A DNA stretch of 64,000 bases from Anticarsia gemmatalis (Eukaryota > Arthropoda > Insecta > Lepidoptera > Erebidae). Where the stretch lies: contig NC_134758.1 of assembly GCF_050436995.1 (NCBI RefSeq), positions 9,796,001-9,860,000 of the forward strand. The letters run 5' to 3'. Numbering within the stretch: position 1 is the stretch's first letter; each line of letters begins with the position of its first letter. The notes under the pieces are model-generated. The model searched no databases. It saw only the letters and a list, made by a program, of their open reading frames with translations, and was not told where the DNA came from. Shown one piece after another: positions 21,935 to 34,894 of the stretch. Made by a program: the position numbers and the translations under genes.

Positions 21935-24550
21935 TTCTTATTTCGACAAAGTTCAACAAACTCAAAACTTAACAAAATATTCTTTACTCTACATTTTATC
22001 AGATGCGTCTAGTCCAGGAGCTTATTATGAGGTATATAGCCATACTTTTGTTAAGCTCATGTTGATAATGACGCGAGATGTCGTCGGACTTGTTATCTTT
22101 GAGATCATCTCATGTGTGTTGTTTTGTCGGAGTAACGATGTAAAGAGCGTCTATTTTGACAAAATAGACAGCAAGGGTTAGAAATACAAAACTTCAGACT
22201 GTGTAAAATAATGGTTCTTCTCGAAAACAGAATGCGGGATTTCAACGCGTGTAAAGAATATTATCTTTCAATCATTTTAATGCCGGAGTGTCTTTTGATT
22301 ACATGATTGCATTTTTTTTAACACTACACCATTTACACTAAAGGTATAAGCAGAAGTGTATGACATTCACCTATAACTTGCCAATGATAGTCCTAAGTAT
22401 GTTATAAGACAGTGAACATGTTGTCATATACAGCAGTTCGTTATCAAACTCTGGGCTGCTATTGAGAATATTCTACTGTAAATTAGATAAGCTAAACACC
22501 CAACCCAAACCAACCAACCCAAGAACCCAAATCACCTTGACCACCAGCCGTCTACACTAACCTTTAGACCACAGAGGCAGTCACGAAGAAAAAATACAGA
22601 ATTTTTTTTTGATAGTGGTTAGAAAAAATACACAATCATTTTTTATACCAGTTAGAAATAGACTAATCAAATGCGGTAGGTTTGCCCATAGATAACAAGT
22701 TCCCACTAGTTTCCGTCGAATTCACAATTCAACAGTAATTTGCCACATTTCAAAATTGATTTACAACACTTTTTTATATCGATATCTTTGATTGATCACT
22801 CGAAGAATTGATTGCTAGATTTATTATTTAATTTGATTTATATACTTGTAAATCTTTTGAGTTGACTTATGTTATAAAAACTGAGTTAGTTTGATGAAAT
22901 ATCAAATTATATTTGTAAGAAATGTTTTATGAATCCTGGTGGTCCATTTTTTTGGAATAAACTACGGCATTCGTATTGGGCAATATCTGTACTGACAATC
23001 GGCTTGCTTAGGGTTTATCAAATACACACTAAACTTAAAAAATCGTCAGTAGCCATCCACGTTCATACATTTATGTGAAGATCAATAAATCCGTTTAAGC
23101 AGTTAAACACTCAAACGTTACGTTTTCGAAGAACAACCCTAAGTATTGATTTTAAAAACTACATTGTTATTTCCAAAATAACTCCACAACAGACCCTAAA
23201 AACTACAGAACCCGACATAACTCAAGCATATTTGTGTATCCATGTAAAAAAGCATTTAACCTGTGGCCCTCGCGTTAGATTCCATTTTGAAGTATAACTT
23301 GGAACATGTCCGACTTGGGGTCGGGCCCACAGGTGCGGGATGCGCATAAATCGCGCAGGTAGAAATACCAACCCCTTCCGAAGGTATAGGAGATAGGGGT
23401 GCTCAACTGTTGGGTTGGGTTACCGCTATAGAAATGTCTCTATGTTTCTGTTCGAGCTTACTAATTCAAAATAGTCTAATGCAATGAAGGTAGGATCCGA
23501 ATATTCGATATTCTCTCTTTACAATGGTCAATCTCTTATTCTAGACCAATGGTCTTACGCAAGATAAATAAATGTATATTGTAAAAAGCATATGAAATTT
23601 CATAGATAATTGTTTGAACATAACACAGAAAATAAAATTTAAATCGCAGATTGATTTAAATAATGATTGAATTTTGTGAAACTGTTAATTGTAATTTGCG
23701 CCCTCGAAAACGTAATGAAATGTTGAGCACCCCTGTTTTGACCCCGGTAACATTTGTGCTTGACAAACTCAAAAAAACTAGTAAAAGATGGAGTCATCCT
23801 AACGTACTTTCTAATTACAATACAATGCACGTTTGAAAGTTAAAATACACATGTGTTTTTTAAAAAACATGTATTTTTCTTTAACGAAAAAAGCACTCAG
23901 CTTGTTAGTCCACCGCTGTACTGCAGGGAGAAAAAAAGTTATTGAATTAGTTTAAAAGTTACTTATTAACATTATTTCTAAACTATTTGTCCTTTCGAGT
24001 ACTTAGATTTTTCGTTTAAGATATACATAAATTTATTTGGTCCAGGATGAAATTGGATGCAAGTAAATATAAAGAAAACAACGTGTGTGTAGAAGTTATT
24101 TTTCTAGTAGTACATACATTACGTATGTGATAAAACATATCACGTCTGTTTTGGATTAGGTTAAGACCAAAGAATGCCACCTACTATTCGCTACGATCTC
24201 TACGAATCTCTTTTGCTTCCTTCATATCAGACATAAATCCAGACATACAAACAAACATGATCTGTGTACATATTTTTAAAACCAATGCAAAAGGAAATGT
24301 CCAAATGCCTTCCAAATACATCGCGTGACACCAGAAATGCCTACGCCTAAGTATTGTTCAAAAAAGTGTAAAGAATGATCAACTTTCTACAAAAATATCG
24401 GTTTATCGTGTTATGTAGTGTCGCTCGTAAACATGTGTCGGACGTTTTTAAAACCAATAAAAGTCAGTACTAGAATGCATGGCTGTTTCGATTTATTATG
24501 CCCGTGTCTTGTAGGGCCTTTGAGGCAGCGAGTATCAACAATATTATAAG
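21935..24550. other. Mostly non-coding DNA; traces of repeats
   Basis: No gene is seen. A minus-strand tRNA-like trace (CTGCCTCTGTGGTCTAAAGG) lies at 22535-22585. A GC-richer block at 23255-23420 (with CCGACTTGGGGTCGGGCCCA) has no convincing frame and may be an old repeat. GGGGTGCTCAAC at 23397 is repeated inverted at about 23721, perhaps marking its ends. Confidence 0.4.
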
Positions 24551-24554
24551 ATAA

Positions 24555-24756
24555 CTAGCTGACCGATGCAGTTGGGCTTGCGTTTTACCCACTCATTTGA
24601 GCTGCTTAGAAATGGACTTTCGAAAGAAATACGTATGACTATGTGTGAATCTGGACATTCAAGTACTTCTCTGCAATATGTCAACGTTTAGTGGTTTTTG
24701 AGATTAAAGCGTAACAAATAGACAGGCTTTCGCATTTACAATAAGTAAGTATAGCT
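24555..24756 (-). mobile_element. Helitron-like element, decayed, both ends visible
   Basis: On the minus strand it starts near CTATACTTACTTATTGTAAA, then TGCGAAAGCCTG, and ends CATCGGTCAGCTAG followed by T. These correspond to the start (TCTATACTAATATTATAAA) and end (GGGTCAGCTAG) of the clean copy at 50521-50770. About 200 bp, no coding capacity. Confidence 0.6.
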
Positions 24757-24759
24757 GTG

Positions 24760-27345
24760 TCAAAAACTGTAATAGTGTGGTTTAAATAAGATAATATTGT
24801 GGTTTCCTTTCGTAGAATTTCTTTGAAAAGCATGTAAACTGTTAACCGTTAATAATATAATTTATTTCCCAAGAAAAGTAGTGTTTGTAAACAAATTGAT
24901 TCATATTAGCTCTGGACCACAGTCCAACAGTATTCCAATGCGACGCATTGCCCTAGGCGAGACTGTAGCGAGTGTGGAAAGCCGTCTTATACTTTATCAA
25001 TCAATACTCTCACTAAGTCATCTGACAATAGTATCGACTCTTGATCACAATCGCTCATTTCAAAGCTCCACAATCACAAAAATGTCGTAACCATAAGTTT
25101 CACAATTTCCATAGATTGAAAATTTATATCATCATTAGGAGTTTGTTAGTATAATTCAAGTAAATTGTTAATACGATACTTGAGTATTTGTTGCTATGTT
25201 AATAGTGAAATAATATGAAGGCGTATTTTTATTGCTTATTGTTTAGTACAGGTGTGTTCAGCGCCATCTATGGATGGTAATGGTGGTTTTTTATTTCCAA
25301 AATTACGTAGTCAGTCAGTAGTTAGCTTAATTAAACTCAAAAATTACTGAAATAAAATTGAAGTGCGACTTAGAATTTAACAAGCCTTCAATTTAAGACT
25401 ACAAATCCTAACTAATACATAAGTACTGCACTGGGTTATTGCATCATATTTAATATTTTTTTTATAAGTTAAGGAGAAGAGGGATAATTACTTAAATAAG
25501 AAGTTTTTCTAAACAAAAAGAATCTAGAATTTAAGTTACACTCATACACTGATACATAAACAAAAGCCAAACATTTACAGTCCTTCAAAAATTACTTGGC
25601 GCCATAGTTTCCTAACCAAACATCATTTGAACATCGTTGTCTAATTAATTAGAACAATATTAAGTGTGTACATCATGACTGAGGCGCCGATAGCAAAAAC
25701 AAGGGGTCATTGACCACTTACGTCATCTACACGAACACTAGTTGCTAAGCCAATGTTTTTTGGCAACCTTGAAATTAAACACGTGGTAAGGATGGCAGTT
25801 TCAAAATTTAGTAAGTTCAAATATTTTTTTTAGATCATTAGATTGGTGTAATTAATCACAATTAGTTGATTTTTGGGAGAGACAAATTGCTTATAGGCAG
25901 CTAAGAGCTGTGATGCGAAATTAAAAAAAAAACCGTGTAGTTGTAGTACCAGTCACTACTTAATTTGACGTCATAAAAATACGAAAAACAAGTTAGTTTT
26001 TAAATTTTATGCCAAAGTGCTAGTGTTGTTGTCATATTTTTTATATAACATACTTCAATGGGTATCCACTCGATAGTTAACTCGATAGGTGTCCGAAATC
26101 GGCCCTTCGAACATCAATATTTACATCTTATTCTTAATTACGGATTTAAAAAAAGCGAAAACGCTGCTTGCTGGTTTCTCAATAATATAAGAAGACGAAC
26201 ATCACAATTTTAATTCAATAGACTTCAGATTCACGAATAAATAAAAACGCATCTAAAATAATACTACACACTCCATTTGTTATTTTAACTCTACATCAAG
26301 ACTGAGACATCGTATTGTAATAGTAATGCCCATAGGAATCAATTGATTGTAACAATATTTTCATTATTTCTAATTTTTCATATCAGTAATTTGACAACCT
26401 AGAACATAGTTTGTCAACCCTACGTCGTTTAAAAATTTGGTCACACTTTAGACGTGTGATCGTACCTACTATGTTTTTTAACGGCCAGTTATGTATGATA
26501 CATTTTTTGGAATTTCTTTACAGTAGGTATTTCTAACTATTCGTTAGTTAAGAAACAATTGTAAAAAACTATGTATATCGCACTATTATTTTAATGTAGA
26601 GTTAGTGTGTAGTTAGTTTTTTTATTTAAATTATCTTAGAAACTAGTGCCTGTTAAATCATTTTATTACTTCAGTAATAGAAAAGTATAATATAATATAT
26701 TACGTATGTTCTTTTATTTAACCGACGCAACTAATGCTTTTTTTTATTCACAGTTTATTAAGAATACAGAGAATAAAAGTTTGTGGAAATAAATTCCAAA
26801 AGCAATTGAGGTGAATTTTTACAATCATATAAAGTTTACTTTACTTTAACTTGAACCTTAAAAACAACAACTGAACAACTTACAAACGGTCGGATTATCG
26901 TGAAAAAAAAAATGCCAAAGAAAAAAGAGTTTGCCCTAAAGCAGTAGTTATTATAGCAAAAAAATAAGTAATTCTACGAATAGAAGGTTTTTGTGATAGT
27001 TAAAATCTATTTTTGGTAAATTATGATTTATTTTGATTGAGTTATTGATTTATCGCCTTCGTTTATATTGGAGGCTATTTTTGGCCGTTGATTAGTTAAT
27101 TTCAAATATTATTATATTCATGTGATTATGGTAAAGGATTAAAGCTAATCTGATGAATATGTTTAGCGTTTAAGATGAATTAGAATTTTAACTTGTTGCT
27201 ATGTATAAAAATGTTTATAACTAATAGCGGTATATATACCTACACTAAAATTGTTTAAAAACACGGTATTCTATTATTTTATTTTAAAACATAGAGTTTT
27301 AGGTATTTAATGCTACTTTGTCGGAGCCATAATTAATTCGATTCT
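24760..27345. other. AT-rich non-coding DNA, no gene seen
   Basis: Only chance frames and A/T runs; no repeat family recognised. Confidence 0.5.
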
Positions 27346-27346
27346 A

Positions 27347-27465
27347 ACCCCCGGTTTCTGAGGGACATTTAGCGGTAGTTTAAACTTATTTAAAAATAAC
27401 GTTTAAACTCATTTAAAAATAACGCTATTGAATACATAAAATTCCGCTGAATGTATATTATACTT
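27347..27465. mobile_element. Palindromic MITE, right end lost
   Basis: The left arm ACCCCCGGTTTCTGAGGGAC and TTTAGCGGTAGTTTAAAC is intact, while the right arm stops at CCGCTGAATGTATATTATAC and lacks the terminal CAGAAACCGGGGG. The centre carries a direct repeat around CATTTAAAAATAACG. Confidence 0.7.
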
Positions 27466-27469
27466 AGAT

Positions 27470-29080
27470 TTTAATGTTATTTCACGTTTTGGTGCAATAG
27501 TAAATTAGGTAAGTACCTGTGTAATTTACCGTAAGTACCTATTCAAAATTGCACTGAAAAATAAACATACAGCATCAATCAAGATCAGCAAAAAAATTAT
27601 TAAAATTATTCAAAAATACGAATGTATGTAAATTTTTTATAAAATTGAATAATACACTAGTAAATAAATCTCATGCGTAGGTCGACGACTATAATATAGA
27701 CTTGCTAATATGGATATCGCTAAAATAATTTTTAGTATGATATTTCATATTATTATACAAATATGGCCGAATGTCAATCTGTCCGCAGGTGTTCAAGCTT
27801 TATGTTAAAATTACAATCGTATGAGAAATTTCGCAGATACTAAAACTTATAATAGATTTTGGCTTAAGCTTATAGATTTTATTATGAAGTCATATTTTTT
27901 CTAGCATAGCGTATTCGATGACAAATAAAGTAATTTTAGACATTTAGTTTGAGAGCGCTGTCAGTGCTAGGTACCAGTACTAGATGTACCAAAACGTCAA
28001 GAAAATAAATACTAGTCTCATAAAGTCTTTTGTCGTGTTTATTTGTCTGTCCGATCAGTCTAACTCAAAAACTACTGAATCAATTCTCATGCGGTTTTAT
28101 TAACGGTTAGAGTGATTCATGAAGTAGCTACTTCATCAAAATCTTGCGTAAATTAGCTAACATATTTTAATCATTCTGGATACACACTAGGCTAAAACTT
28201 CGGGCAGAACAATTTCCGTCTAGTCTCTACATAAATAAACCTTACAGCATCCGAGATATTTTGATTAAGGTTTTAAATACCAATGATTCTATACCTTACT
28301 TCTACCGTCTCTATAGGCAGTAGATAATCCATATTAAGCCAAAGAAACATTAAATACTAGTCATTTAAGTCAGAAGTATGAGCATTCAATGACATCCTTT
28401 TGGAGCCACCCCGTCCTATCAATCCTTTGCTTGAGCAACTTAGTAACCAATAAGCTCTATGGACAATATTAACTATTACAAATACAGTTTGCAGTACACA
28501 TATCAAATGATCATAGCATCATCTTGAGTTGCGAATCTTGGTGGTGTCAAATATAAATCAGCATTGTCATGAAAGAGCCTATAATCGAACCAAGCTCATG
28601 AACTACAAGCTATGCGCGGTTAGCTTGCACAGTTGAGGACCGAAGGCACGAGTGGAATAGCTCGGCTGGCAGTTAAATAAGCTGGCCATTGACAATCCGT
28701 GTCTAAAACTACCCTATAGCCCTGACATCCAGTAGTCTTAACGCCGTTACTGCTGCCCATCACTATGACGCTGCTTATGTTCAAAGCAAACTTGATCGTG
28801 TATGTAACCAATAACTAATTGATGGAATTGCTAGTCTGCTTGGCTAGTATTCTTACTTTAGATTAATGCCTGGCTAACGAACAGAGGTAAAATAGTGACG
28901 GCTCGTTTTATGATTAGATATGTGTGCTACGACCCCAAACCAGCCATACACTAATAGCCTATTAATATAAAGGCAAGACCTCACTACGCACCGTTCAATT
29001 CGAAATAAAAAAAACGTCGAAATCATTCAATGAATTTCGTATGGCCCACGTAATTGGCGTTTGTAGGCAAAAAGTGGTTG
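27470..29080. other. Non-coding DNA with weak repeat traces
   Basis: 28008-28220 (TTTGTCTGTCCG ... AACTCAAAAACTACTGAATC) resembles the body of Helitron-like or retroelement repeats but lacks clear ends. 28370-28960 is GC-richer; its minus-strand frame of 63 codons (28620-28811) is not recognised and has no flanking splice signals. Confidence 0.35.
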
Positions 29081-29084
29081 CAGC

Positions 29085-29215
29085 TATAAGGGGATGTGCG
29101 CACTTGCCGGACCGGGTGATAAACACGCGACAAAAAAGTCGCACAACCAACATGTGTTCGCGTCGCGCGACAAAAACATGTTGCGCGGGTAAACCACCGC
29201 GGTGATACTGAGATG
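29085..29215. other. CpG-rich block with repeated GCGACAAAAA motif
   Basis: A local GC island holds CGCGACAAAAAAGTCGC and CGCGCGACAAAAACATGTTG in an AT-rich setting, plus CCGCGGTGAT. GCGACAAAAAC also occurs alone at about 3687. No open frame is convincing. It could be an old GC-rich transposon or a regulatory block. Confidence 0.35.
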
Positions 29216-29219
29216 TCCG

Positions 29220-31365
29220 TTGTTGTGAATTATTGTAGTTTTGTTTATATTATACTGTTTTAATGTTAGCTGTAATATATTAGTAGTGTAGAGATCGAAC
29301 ACATAAGATATAACTTCAGGACTTTAATATCTAGACATCAAAAGTTTACAATTTCTAAAAAGAAGGTTGCTTAGACTTCACTTTTGTTTAGCATATACAT
29401 TTTAGTAAGTTAAAGACTATACATATAGCTAGAGCTATCCGTTACTAAGTTATATACGCTGTGTAATATATGTTCTGATGAATGTCCTAAAGATTTTCTG
29501 TTAGAAAAATTATCTCTGTCTTATAATTATTGTCAATCTGGAGAAAAACACCTATTTAGAAAGATAGATTCGTTATACCATAACGAAAAAACATAATGAA
29601 AAGTAAAAAAAAAGAATGATTAGTAGACTGGGTGGGTTAGTTAAACAACGATTTTACTCGTTGTTTTCAAGACATACACCACACCTCGTCTTTACCAATG
29701 TAATCAAAACATCCCACTGAAGCCAATTTATTAAGTCTTAAATACATAAATATCCTGACCCGTGACTCCCGACTAACGCGACAACTCACAACATTGTTTA
29801 GAGACCCCAGTGAGTTATGTTCACCGTTATCTCGTGTGTTCTGTGTATTGTATTTGTGTATTGCGATTGTATTTGTGTTATGGTAGTGTCTTCGCAGTTG
29901 GGTGGTTATTCCGGAGATGGAGACTGAGGTACCTATGGTTATTGCTTATAGGTAGTGTGTTTTTCTAATTATTTGAGGCAAAAATTATGTTAACTTTTGC
30001 AAATGAAATGATCGTTACATTAAATATTTTATGTTGATAGTGTATTTTCGAATGAATTTTAAAAGATTTTATTAGGTAGGTATTAATCTATATGAACATT
30101 ATTAGGTAGGCCTGCGGCCAAAACAATTGTAAATAAACTACACAAAAATAAAAGCAGTGAATTTTATCACTGTATTTTAACAATCATAAGTATTAGAATT
30201 TGACCTTAATTAGTAAATAACTTTATTTTGATCATGACAATCAATACCGAGATACAGTTTAAGACCGTGTATAGAAAATAATAATGACAATATGTCGACT
30301 ATATTAGACTTTTTTTAAGTATTCGACTGACTTTAATAACACAATAAAGTATTTTAATCATTAACATTATGAATTACATTGATTTTTTTATATATTATCA
30401 ACTAAATGACCCAAGTGGCATTTGGAGATTATTTTCTATACCTAATAAGATTATCAAACATAATTTCAAATACATTAAATCAATTTACAGAATAGCCACC
30501 TTAAACGTTACAGTAAACTAATAAGGTAGGTTTCTAATACCTTATAAATCCACACAGTGATAAATAAGGCACGCTATACACTGGAGAGGTATCGTTAATT
30601 GTAATTAATATCGGCAGCGAACATACAGGCTCGCGATCCCTGTGCCTTATGCGATGAGATTAAACACATTAATAGTTACCTTTACACGAATATACGATTA
30701 CATGGAATTGAATATGTTTTGTATTGAAACTGTTTACTAAGTTATATTGATTATGGAAGAACCGTAGTTTTATTTTATGCTGCTAATTAAATAAATACAT
30801 GTTTTAATATATAGCTTATTTACAAAAATATTGACAAGCAGTCCGCTCTCTACAGTACTCTCTACAGACGAATGATTTTGTTTTAGAAGTGAATAATTAT
30901 GAGCTAAGGTTCTGAGTTCATATGCATAGTTTCATTATTTAAAAAAATCTATATTTAAAAAATGCACTTTTTCATTTAATTATTTTGTAAAATTCTAGTT
31001 ATTTTATCAGGTGAATTACTAAAATATAGATCTGTGTGTAAATAATAATTAAGAAGTTGTGCAAAACTAGGAATTCGATACATTAGTTTTAGTTATTCAT
31101 TGTAAAATAACTGCAGATTAAAATCGCCTTTCAAATATTATTATTTATTACACAAAAAATAATATGCAGTATAAACTCAAAGTTTTCGTATTTATTGTCA
31201 CGACAGCGTTAAAAAGACATTTAAAATTGAAATGTCAAGAATAAATGCTGTTTGGTCATCAAATTGTGACATTTATCGTGGACATAACCATTTGTAGCTA
31301 GTTGACAGTTACCTTAATGTGTTTATTTCAAAATTCATATGAATATATTTGCAGTTCAATTTTAC
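29220..31365. other. AT-rich non-coding DNA, no gene seen
   Basis: No repeat family or exon-like segment is recognised. ATTAGGTAGG occurs twice at 30072-30110. Confidence 0.5.
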
Positions 31366-31518
31366 AAGCCAGTTATTATTTGTCCCTCTTTCTCGTCAAA
31401 ATTGCTGAACCGATTTGGGTAAAATTTGCTTATGTGAATAGTTATATCCGAAGAAAAGTTCTAGCACATACATCCAATTAAAAATAACACACGCGAAGCC
31501 GCGGGCAAAGAGTAGTCA
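31366..31518 (+). repeat. Helitron-like body fragment
   Basis: ATTGCTGAACCGATTTGGGT and the later ACACGCGAAGCCGCGGGCAA resemble the body and 3' part of moth Helitron-like elements, but the terminal CTAG has mutated. Confidence 0.4.
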
Positions 31519-31519
31519 G

Positions 31520-32290
31520 TGGTAAAGTCTTCTTTATATTGATATTTTTTTCTATAAAAACGCTGTCTAAATGAAATATTTTACGACCCGCTGCACTATT
31601 TCATCACTCAATTATTTTTTTAATGAGCAATGACGCTAGCTATTGTCTTCGTTATCAATTTATGGATATCTCTTGTAAAATACTATTAAAAAGTCCATCA
31701 AAGAACGATAATTATTAACAATAATACATCTTTAATTAAAACAATACTAATTAAATTATCAAATGTTTTAAAAATATGAACAGATAATTATTTTTTTATG
31801 ATTGATCTTCGCCCAGCAATGGGACTGTAATGGGCTAAAAAATTATATTTTCATCCTAAATCTTCTATCCATTGAAAATTGATTTGATAATAGTAAATTA
31901 ATCAGCGCAGCTCATATCGAGTGCTTTCACAATCACAATCGATTGTAATAAAATCAATTTCGATTTTTTTAATCGATTCCGATTACTAACAAGAAACGGC
32001 CGACGCGCCTCGCCGCCGTCCAATCGAATTAATAAATACGTCATCTTTCCTACCATCTTCACGGTACCTTCAAAAATTCAAATTACAAAAATCGAACCGA
32101 AAAAACGTCGTTTTAACGGACTTTTTTTGTTAAAAAAAAGTCAAGGTGGAGAGTTTTTACTACACCTGCTTATAAGCTATTGTATTTACGAATTTAACAA
32201 AACAGGTGTTTTTTTGAGCATTCTAATATGTAATTAAAAGAGAAATAGATGTATTTTTATCAATCGAATGTAAGAATTACGATTTGACAG
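31520..32290. other. Non-coding DNA, no gene seen
   Basis: Includes AATCGATT-rich sequence at 31935-31985 and a GC-richer segment near 32000-32030. Nothing is identifiable. Confidence 0.45.
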
Positions 32291-32292
32291 TC

Positions 32293-32478
32293 GTTAACAG
32301 TAGCGTGATTCTCTACAGTCGGTAGTATAGAGTACTGAGAGTTAGACATTTAAATTGTACTGCAAAAATAATTCTTACGTGTCCGTAAGAGGCGCTAATC
32401 AGCGTTTCATATAAAATTCTCGATGGCTACCTATCGATAATCGAAGGTCGATAAACAACGAAGATAAAGAATCTCGCA
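32293..32478 (-). mobile_element. Fold-back element, diverged copy
   Basis: GACATTTAAATTGTACTGCA, AAGAGGCGCTAATCAGCG and TTCTCGATGGCTACC reproduce the interior of the TCGAGCTACTG family in minus orientation, with decayed terminal repeats at both sides (GTGATTCTCTACAG at left). Confidence 0.6.
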
Positions 32479-32735
32479 AAAGTAATCAGAAGCTTAAAAG
32501 TCTGACAACCAGTCTTAGCGAGGGTATCGTGTTATAACCCAGGGTTGTGGCGGTTCGATATGTAGTCAATCAAACAGCTTAACCTTTCTTCCTACTATGT
32601 TGGAGACGCCTTCCAGTCTCACCAGATGCAGCTGGACAGTAGTATTTTAATTGGCGCGATAGGCAGTCGTTCCATATAAAATACTGGTATTGGAGCCTGG
32701 AAGCCGCCTCTGACATAGTTGGAAAAAAGTCTTAC
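32479..32735 (+). repeat. SINE tail type B with internal inverted duplication
   Basis: Three blocks of the same tail lie in a row. 32479-32545 is in sense orientation (AGTCTGACAACCAGTCTTAG ... CAGGGTTGTGG). 32577-32655 is antisense (ACTATGTTGGAGACGCCTTC). 32656-32732 is sense again (CTGGAAGCCGCCTCTGACAT). The middle block is an inverted copy of the 3' end of the tail. Confidence 0.7.
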
Positions 32736-32739
32736 TTAC

Positions 32740-33870
32740 TATTTCGTCTATATAGTGTCGTAACGAATTTCTTTGTAGTTTTTTAGTTATTATGTTGACA
32801 TAACTGTTATTAATAGTTGATTGTTAATGTCGAACGTTGGAGTAAGTCCTTAAGGTTGACATTCATTGTATATAGGAGTCCGTTGTCAAATGAATAACCC
32901 TGCATACCTACAGCAGTATCAAGTAACTTGTAAACTTGTCAAATATGTACGATGTCGTGTTTTGATAAATTGATGACTGATAAATAATTGTAAAAAATGC
33001 CTACTGAATTAAATACATTATTTTAATGATAGTTTTTTATAATTGTTTTTTTTAAGATATCTATCTCTTTCACTTTAATAATGACATAAAATATTTTGAA
33101 AAAGTGTTTATGTTTGATATGTTTATCCTTTAAAAATGACATTTATATTTCATAAAATTCATACTAATTTATTCCTGACCCTATGGAAATGTTGATAATC
33201 CTCTTTGAAAAAAGAAAAATAAATGAACATAGACACAAACACAGTAGTGTCACGCCAAGTCGAGCAAAAGAGCGACATTTCTGTACAATCTCTTTCTCGT
33301 AGCAATTAAGACCTCAAGAATGACTATTCTTGAGGTCTTAATTATATTATATATTAGACTATACTAGTCTGACAAAAATCTGACAAATCTTCTAAACAGG
33401 CATACCATGTAACCATACACTGTCAATACTACATGGAAATTTAAATTTAAATTCACCGATTTAACAGAAAATGTGATCGTATATACACTTCGTTACTGCA
33501 CATCTATCCAGTCATCGTTTCTTAACCAGTTTCCAGGTCATAAAAAGTCATCGATTACTTGCCGAGTCGAAGTGTTGGTCTTAAATCTATCACCGATTAA
33601 TTGTCGGTCGAAGTCGGCAAAAACCACCTGCATCGCACCTTACGCATCAACTCACGAAATTTTAATGGTGTCAAGTAATTTTATGGTTATTGCAACTGTT
33701 ATCGGTATCCACCAGATAAAACCGACAAATTGCCATCTACATACATTTATACGTAAAAATAATGGGTTTTATAGCATTAAAACGAATTAACACTAGACTT
33801 ATAAATTGATAGTGGTTTCTCGATACCTTGTATGGTGTTAAATTATTAACTTTGTACTCGGTTTTAAAAT
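32740..33870. other. AT-rich non-coding DNA with one perfect hairpin
   Basis: No gene is recognised. A 105-codon plus-strand frame (33473-33790) gives an unrecognised, Ser/Thr/Ile-rich peptide with no domain pattern and is treated as chance. The hairpin at 33304-33343 is listed separately. Confidence 0.45.
33304..33343. repeat. Perfect 18-bp-arm hairpin with 4-nt loop
   Basis: AATTAAGACCTCAAGAAT, loop GACT, then the exact complement ATTCTTGAGGTCTTAATT. Confidence 0.95.
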
Positions 33871-34206
33871 AAAACGGCCAAGTGCGAGTCGGACTCGCGA
33901 ACAAAGAGTTCTGTATCTTTAAAGTTTAATTATGAATACGTATTCTTTAAATATTTCAAACTACTTGTTGCAGTTATCAATATCGACGAAAATTAAGCGA
34001 ATCACGTTTTTTATACGGAAGCCCCCTTAAATATTTAGTTTATTCTGGTTTTTAGTATTTGTTGTTATAGCGGCAAAATATGTAAATGCATCCGCTGTAA
34101 AAAAATGAACTATTACGTTGATGGGATACATACAGACAGCGAAGACAGACAGCGAAGTCTCAATAATAGGTAGGGTTTTTACCATCTGGGCACGGAACCC
34201 TAAAAA
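33871..34206 (+). repeat. Moth interspersed repeat (CGGCCAAGTGCGAGTCGG)
   Basis: Begins CGGCCAAGTGCGAGTCGGAC and ends CACGGAACCCTAAAAA, with CAGCGAAGTCTCAATAATAG before the end. I recall this 300-plus-bp repeat as widespread in moth genomes. It is near full length. Its class is not certain; a minus-strand frame of 69 codons inside it is not meaningful. Confidence 0.7.
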
Positions 34207-34209
34207 TGC

Positions 34210-34733
34210 ATTTGTAGAGTGAGTTAATTGCGACACTTTAAGTAAAAGTGTATCGGACGCTTTCGAGAATTCATTTTTATAATGAGATCTCGTAATTTAT
34301 AGTGTAAATTGAGTTTTTGTGATTATGTAGTGGAGTTTTTTGTTAAATTGTAAAAGGTGTTTGAAAGTGAACGTGTAAAGGTTTCTTCTGTTTCTTGTCA
34401 ACACGTCGCAGCTGCAATTTCTTTGAAACCGTTTTTATGTAAAAACTATCACTTTTTTATTTTCTTTTTTGTATGAAGACGACTCCCGTTTTAGAAATGT
34501 AGTATTGCGGAAATTGTTGCACATGACGGATACAAAGTACATCCCGATACAAGACATATAATATCGTCATAAGATTTACATCCAATTTCATTTTTTTTTA
34601 TTAATACTGAGCACAATATAATTTATTATACAGTGTTACTTTTTTTTAATGAAACAATTTTAGTTTTTACTGCACTTACTGAACTTATCCAGATTATTTT
34701 GTATCAACCAACACTTCCCCTGTATTACCGAAA
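34210..34733. other. AT-rich non-coding DNA, no gene seen
   Basis: T-rich and A-rich runs only. Confidence 0.5.
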
Positions 34734-34734
34734 C

Positions 34735-34830
34735 AATTATTTGTGGATTGCAAAAATAATTATTCCGTGTGGGAATCGAACCCAACGCAATGGAAGCCGC
34801 TTGGCGACCTAAACCACAGAGGGAGACTTG
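34735..34830 (-). repeat. tRNA-derived SINE head
   Basis: The minus strand reads CTCTGTGGTTTAGGTCGCCA (A-box region), then TTGCGTTGGGTTCGATTCCC (B-box region), then ACACGGAATAATTATTTTTG as the start of the body. Order and spacing match the SINE at 51031. Confidence 0.65.
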
Positions 34831-34894
34831 ATTTGTGTGTAATACAGCAACAAATTCTCTTCATATTATGCCTTGTACCTACTATACTATAACT

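Noticed and set aside
28620..28811. 63-codon minus-strand frame in a GC-richer stretch
   Set aside because: No splice signals at its borders and no recognised protein; left as unassigned DNA.
10401..30124. CCTGCGGCCAAAA shared between 10401 and 30112
   Set aside because: A 13-bp match with no flanking similarity; probably chance.
33473..33790. 105-codon plus-strand frame
   Set aside because: No recognisable domain, odd composition, no splice or repeat context. A chance frame of this length is possible in 64 kb.
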